From Nonomuraea jabiensis (GTDB lineage: Bacteria > Actinomycetota > Actinomycetes > Streptosporangiales > Streptosporangiaceae), in NCBI RefSeq assembly GCF_014204795.1, contig NZ_JACHMB010000001.1, forward strand, positions 9,994,501-10,058,500: a DNA stretch of 64,000 bases, read 5' to 3'. Below, piece after piece: positions 60,667 through 64,000 of this stretch. Both the position numbers and the translations under genes were made by a program. Under the pieces are notes generated by a model. It made no database searches. It saw only the letters and a program-made list of their open reading frames with translations, and was not told the origin of the DNA. How positions within the stretch are numbered: the first letter of the stretch is position 1; each line of letters begins with the position of its first letter.

Positions 60667-62208
60667 TCAGTTGACGGCTCTGTCGTGCCCGGCCCAGTAG
60701 GGCTCGCGCAGCTTGAACTTCTGGATCTTGCCGGTCGCCGTGCGCGGAATCGTGTCCCGGAACTCCACGCTCGTCGGCGCCTTGTATCCGGCCATCCGTT
60801 CCTTGCAGTACGTGATGATCTCCGCCTCGCTCACCGTCGCGCCCTCGGCCCGGACGATCAGGGCCTTGATCGTCTCCCCCCACTTGGCGTCCGGCACTCC
60901 GATGACCGCCACCTCAGCGACCGAGGGATGGCTGAAGATGGTGTCCTCGACCTCGATCGAGGACACGTTCTCGCCTCCCGTGATGATCACGTCCTTCTTG
61001 CGGTCGGAGATCGTCAGGTGCCCGTCCGCGTCGTCGAGGTCGCCGCCGTCGCCGGTGTGGAACCAGCCGTCGGCCAGCGCGTTCGCCGTCTCCTCGGGCT
61101 TGTCCCAGTAGCCGTCGAACACGACGTTCGAGCGCGCCAGCACCTCCCCGGACTCGGCTACCCGCAGTCTGACACCCAGCGCCGGGAGCCCGGCCCGCGA
61201 GAGCCTGCGGGCCCGTTGATCGCCCGGCAGGTCCGCGTCCTGCGGCCGGGCGCGGTTGACGGTGAGCAGCGGCGAGGTCTCCGTCAGGCCGTAGATCTGG
61301 ATGAACTCCCAGCCGAGCTCCTCTTCCACCCGCTGGATCAACCGGCTCGGGGGCGGCGCCCCCGCGCACACGATCCGTACGCGCTCACGGCCCGGGATCT
61401 CCCCCTCCCAGCCGGCCGCGGCGTCCAGCACCGTGCTCCACACCGCCGGCGCACCGCACATCAGGGTCACGCCGTGCTCGTCCACGCGGCGCAGGATCTC
61501 CGCTCCGTCCACCTTGCGCAGCACCACCTGCTTGACGCCGAGCCCGGCCATCACGAACGGCATGCCCCAGCCGTTGCAGTGGAACATCGGCAGCGTGTGC
61601 AGGTAGACGTCGCGCTCCCAGGCCCGCGTGTGCAGGCCGAGGGTCAGCCCGTTCACCCAGATGTTGCGGTGGGTGAGCTGAACCCCCTTGGGGCGGGCCG
61701 TCGTCCCGGAGGTGTAATTGATCGTCGCGGTGGCGTCCTCGTCCGGGTTCGACCACGGGCGCGGCTCCGTGTCGAACCGCATCAGCTCCGTCTCGGTCTG
61801 CTCTCCCAGGACGAAACGGTGGTCCGCCTTGATGCCGGCGGTCACCTCGTGGACCTCGGGATCGACCAGCACGACGGAGGCCCCGCTCTGCCGCACCACG
61901 TAATCGATCTCCTCGCCCTTCAGGCGGAAGTTGACCGGGACGCAGATGCGGCCGCTCATCGGCACCGCGAACAGCAGCTCCAGGAGGCGGGCGGAGTTGT
62001 GGCTGATCACCGCCACCCGGTCGCCTTCGTGCGTGCCGAGCGCGTCCAGCCCGGCCTGCCACGCCCGTACCCGCTCGCCCAGCCGCCCGTACGTGGACGC
62101 CGCCACGGGCGGTGCGGGCTGATCGGGCTCGTCGATCACTCCGGGGCTGCCCGCGAACCCCAGCTCCGCCCGGTCCAGAAAGTCCGCAATCGTCATCGGA
62201 ACCCGCAT
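60667..62208 (-). CDS. fatty-acyl-CoA ligase (AMP-forming)
   Basis: 513 residues. ANL-superfamily motifs: P-loop YTSGTTARPKG, IYGLTETSP, DGWFHTGDGG, DRKKDVIITGGENVSS and the C-terminal catalytic lysine in PRTATGKIQKFKL. FNRLKGEEI-type N-terminal segment (VNFRLKGEEIDYV) suits medium/long-chain ligases. ATG at 62208 with CAGGAG upstream. Activates a carboxylic acid as acyl-AMP and then acyl-CoA. Neighbouring TetR and SDR genes suggest a regulated fatty-acid or terpenoid-acid catabolic unit. Confidence 0.9.
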   Translation of the reverse strand: MRVPMTIADFLDRAELGFAGSPGVIDEPDQPAPPVAASTYGRLGERVRAWQAGLDALGTHEGDRVAVISHNSARLLELLFAVPMSGRICVPVNFRLKGEEIDYVVRQSGASVVLVDPEVHEVTAGIKADHRFVLGEQTETELMRFDTEPRPWSNPDEDATATINYTSGTTARPKGVQLTHRNIWVNGLTLGLHTRAWERDVYLHTLPMFHCNGWGMPFVMAGLGVKQVVLRKVDGAEILRRVDEHGVTLMCGAPAVWSTVLDAAAGWEGEIPGRERVRIVCAGAPPPSRLIQRVEEELGWEFIQIYGLTETSPLLTVNRARPQDADLPGDQRARRLSRAGLPALGVRLRVAESGEVLARSNVVFDGYWDKPEETANALADGWFHTGDGGDLDDADGHLTISDRKKDVIITGGENVSSIEVEDTIFSHPSVAEVAVIGVPDAKWGETIKALIVRAEGATVSEAEIITYCKERMAGYKAPTSVEFRDTIPRTATGKIQKFKLREPYWAGHDRAVN

Positions 62209-62293
62209 CGCTCTCCTGACTCTCGTACCGTTCGTTTCCGAGTATGAAGCTCCGTCATGCTTGTCCGCGGCGGATCATCGAGAGCTGCCGGCG

Positions 62294-62839
62294 TCAGCGG
62301 GTGAAAAGGGCCCGGTGCAGCATTTCGCGTACGCGTTTGTGACGGTTGTCGCGCTGGGCGGCGTCGCTGCCGGCCACGGCGCTCTCCCCCATGGAGATGG
62401 CGAGCATCAGGTCGTCGACGTCGACCACGGGGTGGACGACGCCGGCCGCGCGCCCGGCATCCAGGAGAGGCTCGAAGCAGGCCGCGATGCGGTGGGCGTG
62501 CTCGATGAACCACTGCAGGTCGGCGCTGGACAGGACCTGGGCGAGGCCGCGGTTGTCCAGTTGCATGTCCAGGACGAAGTCGAACAACTGGACCGCGCCG
62601 TCGGGTTGCCCGCGCAGCCCGGCGGCGTGGTGCTCGATCTGGGCGACGTTGTCGGCGAAGACCGTGGCCGCGAGCTCCTCGCGGGTGGCGAAGTTGCGGT
62701 AGATCGTGGTGCGGCTCACCCCGGCGTCCCGGGCGATCTCCTCCAGCGCGACGTCGTGGCCGTGTTCGGCGAACATCCGCCGCGCCGCGGCGAGCAGCCG
62801 GTCCCGGTTGCGGACGGCGTCCTTCCGTGTCACTGGCAC
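62294..62839 (-). CDS. TetR-family transcriptional regulator
   Basis: 181 residues from GTG 62839 (AGGA six bases upstream); a GTG two codons later is also possible, and the longer readings cross the operator region. HTH: RDRLLAAARRMFAEHGHDVALEEIARDAGVSRTTIYRNFATREEL. The ligand domain is short. It lies between the ligase and the divergent SDR gene, with two matching operators in the SDR-side gap, and probably represses itself and the SDR gene. Confidence 0.88.
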   Translation of the reverse strand: MPVTRKDAVRNRDRLLAAARRMFAEHGHDVALEEIARDAGVSRTTIYRNFATREELAATVFADNVAQIEHHAAGLRGQPDGAVQLFDFVLDMQLDNRGLAQVLSSADLQWFIEHAHRIAACFEPLLDAGRAAGVVHPVVDVDDLMLAISMGESAVAGSDAAQRDNRHKRVREMLHRALFTR

Positions 62840-62875
62840 CCGCTTTCCTGCACGGTCCAACCCTAACTTGCCACG

Positions 62876-62930
62876 AACCGTACATGATTGTACGTTTAGC
62901 GCCGACGGAAACGTACACCTATGTACGTTT
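62876..62930. promoter_or_regulatory. twin TetR operators between the TetR and SDR genes
   Basis: Site 1 has arms CGTACA / TGTACG (62879-62894) around TGAT. Site 2 has longer arms AAACGTACA / TGTACGTTT (62909-62930) around CCTA. Both have the same arm spacing, and their centres are 33 bp apart, close to three helical turns, so two dimers could bind the same face. Site 2 ends 66 bases before the SDR start. Confidence 0.75.
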
Positions 62931-62996
62931 TGCTGAGCGGGTGCCGGGCGGCCATGGGATCGCCCCACCGGCCTTCATCGCCGATCGGAGCGGACA

Positions 62997-63770
62997 ATGC
63001 GTGGTTTGAAGGACAAGGCGATCATCGTGGCCGGCGGGGCGACCGGCATCGGCGCGGCGACCGCGATCAGGCTCGCGGAGGAAGGCGCCGGCGTCGTCGT
63101 CGGCGACATCAACCTCTCCGGCGCGCAGGCCACCACCACCAGGATCACCGAGGCCGGCGGTTCGGCCGTCGCGGTCCACTTCGACCTCGCCGACGAGGAC
63201 TCCGTCAACGCGCTGGCCGCCAGGACCGTCGAGGAGTTCGGCGCCGTGCACGGCCTGTTCAACGTCGGCGCCGACCTGTCGCCGGGCACCCTCGGGCGTG
63301 ACAAGTCGCTGCTGGACACCGACCTGGACGTGTGGGAGCGGACTCTGGACGTCAACGTCCTGGGTTACGTCCGCACCGCTCGCGCCGTCCTGCCGCACCT
63401 GCTGGCCGACGGCGGCGGCAGCATCGTCAACTGCTCCTCCGGCGCCGCGATCAGTGCCAGCGACCGCAAGCGCCCCGCCTACGGGGCGTCGAAGTCAGCG
63501 GTCAACGCGCTGACCCGGCACATCGCCGGGCGCTTCGGCCCCGAGGGCGTGCGCTGCAACGGAGTGATGCCCGGCCTGGTCATGGGCGAGACGCAGGCGG
63601 CGCAGAACGACGTCCAGCTCCAGAAGATGTTCCTGGAGCACGTCCCCACCACCCGGCTGGGCCGCCCGAGCGACCTGGCCGCGGTCGTGGCCTTCCTGCT
63701 GTCCGACGACGCCGAATGGATCAACGGCCAGGTGTGGGCCATCGACGGCGGCGCGAACATGCGCGCCTGA
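62997..63770 (+). CDS. short-chain dehydrogenase/reductase
   Basis: 257 residues, classical SDR: cofactor loop GGATGIG, D-motif VVGDINL (acidic end of beta-2, favouring NAD), NVGAD in place of NNAG, catalytic Ser in NCSSGAA, YGASK with catalytic Tyr and Lys, and C-terminal IDGGANM. ATG with GGAG ten bases upstream. Under the twin TetR operators. Substrate unknown; hydroxysteroid or alcohol oxidation is typical. Confidence 0.92.
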   Translation: MRGLKDKAIIVAGGATGIGAATAIRLAEEGAGVVVGDINLSGAQATTTRITEAGGSAVAVHFDLADEDSVNALAARTVEEFGAVHGLFNVGADLSPGTLGRDKSLLDTDLDVWERTLDVNVLGYVRTARAVLPHLLADGGGSIVNCSSGAAISASDRKRPAYGASKSAVNALTRHIAGRFGPEGVRCNGVMPGLVMGETQAAQNDVQLQKMFLEHVPTTRLGRPSDLAAVVAFLLSDDAEWINGQVWAIDGGANMRA

Positions 63771-63804
63771 CCCTGGGGGTGGGCCGACGCCTCAGCCCCC
63801 GGGA

Positions 63805-64000
63805 TCAACGTGCGGTGGCCATCAGCGGCGTGTCGTCGAAGACCACGGCTACCTTGAGCCTCGTCCCCGCCTTGATCGCCTCCGGAAGGGTGACGCTGCC
63901 CCGCTGAGCCTGGTCGAAGGAGACCGAGCCGAGGTCCGTGACCCTCCCGCCGGCCGTGAACGCGGGGAGCGCCGCTCGGGCGTCAGGTCGCCGAGGGCTG
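63805..64000 (-). CDS. C-terminal end of a gene continuing beyond the window
   Basis: An open frame enters from the right edge and stops at TGA 63807-63805. It ends AFTAGGRVTDLGSVSFDQAQ, RGSVTLPEAIKAGTRLKVAV, VFDDTPLMATAR. The codon use is typical of real genes here and the last 45 residues look like an edge of a beta-sandwich. The family cannot be told from 65 residues. Convergent with the SDR gene. Confidence 0.55.
   Translation of the reverse strand, partial: SPRRPDARAALPAFTAGGRVTDLGSVSFDQAQRGSVTLPEAIKAGTRLKVAVVFDDTPLMATAR

Overview
The window is high-GC actinomycete chromosomal DNA. Evidence for this is the strong GC bias at third codon positions, GTG and TTG starts, Streptomyces-type sugar ABC operons that lack their own ATPase, several LacI and TetR regulators, secreted enzymes with CBM or FnIII modules, and an IS110 transposase. 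It resembles a Streptosporangiaceae or Streptomyces-like soil genome; the genus cannot be fixed from sequence alone. I see no tRNA, rRNA or CRISPR array.

Layout. (1) 0-7.8 kb, minus strand: a type VII-style effector locus. A 113-aa WXG100-like protein is followed by a 2442-aa protein that combines zeta-toxin kinase, GT4 glycosyltransferase, Nudix, degenerate kinase-like, ADP-ribosyltransferase and nucleotidyltransferase-like modules, then by the first codons of another gene. This is the most unusual object in the window. (2) 8-9.3 kb: XdhC-like and SAM-methyltransferase genes. (3) 9.4-21.2 kb: a plant-glycan locus. A LacI regulator, solute-binding lipoprotein, two permeases, a GH127 enzyme and a secreted clan-A glycosidase lie on the minus strand, divergent from a 1206-aa LamG/clan-A glycosidase/CBM protein. 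Paired operators lie in the divergent gap. (4) 21.3-26.3 kb: a two-component system, an ABC exporter pair and a secreted hydrolase. (5) 26.2-28.1 kb: small enzymes and a tandem Phd/YefM antitoxin without a toxin. (6) 28.1-35.1 kb: a second LacI sugar locus, probably for xylo-oligosaccharides (GH3, binding protein, two permeases). (7) 35.1-39.2 kb: rhodanese, pirin, TPR protein and a class A penicillin-binding protein. (8) 39.3-42.3 kb: gene remnants, a half-size FtsX permease and a lipoprotein. (9) 42.4-45.8 kb: a third LacI/GH3 pair around a perfect 18-bp palindrome. (10) 45.8-56.8 kb: assorted regulators and enzymes (AraC, PARG-like hydrolase, metallopeptidase, TetR, PHB depolymerase, nucleotidyltransferase, P450) and an orphan nuoH. 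(11) 56.8-60.65 kb: a decay zone with three deleted or truncated genes beside an IS110 element. (12) 60.7-64 kb: an acyl-CoA ligase, a TetR regulator with twin operators, an SDR, and the end of another gene.

How the genes work together. The three LacI loci follow one design: a secreted or cytoplasmic glycosidase, an importer without ATPase, and a local repressor with palindromic sites in the divergent gap. They would need a shared MsiK-type ATPase encoded elsewhere. Convergent gene pairs are separated by strong GC-rich hairpins. Inference is labelled as such throughout.
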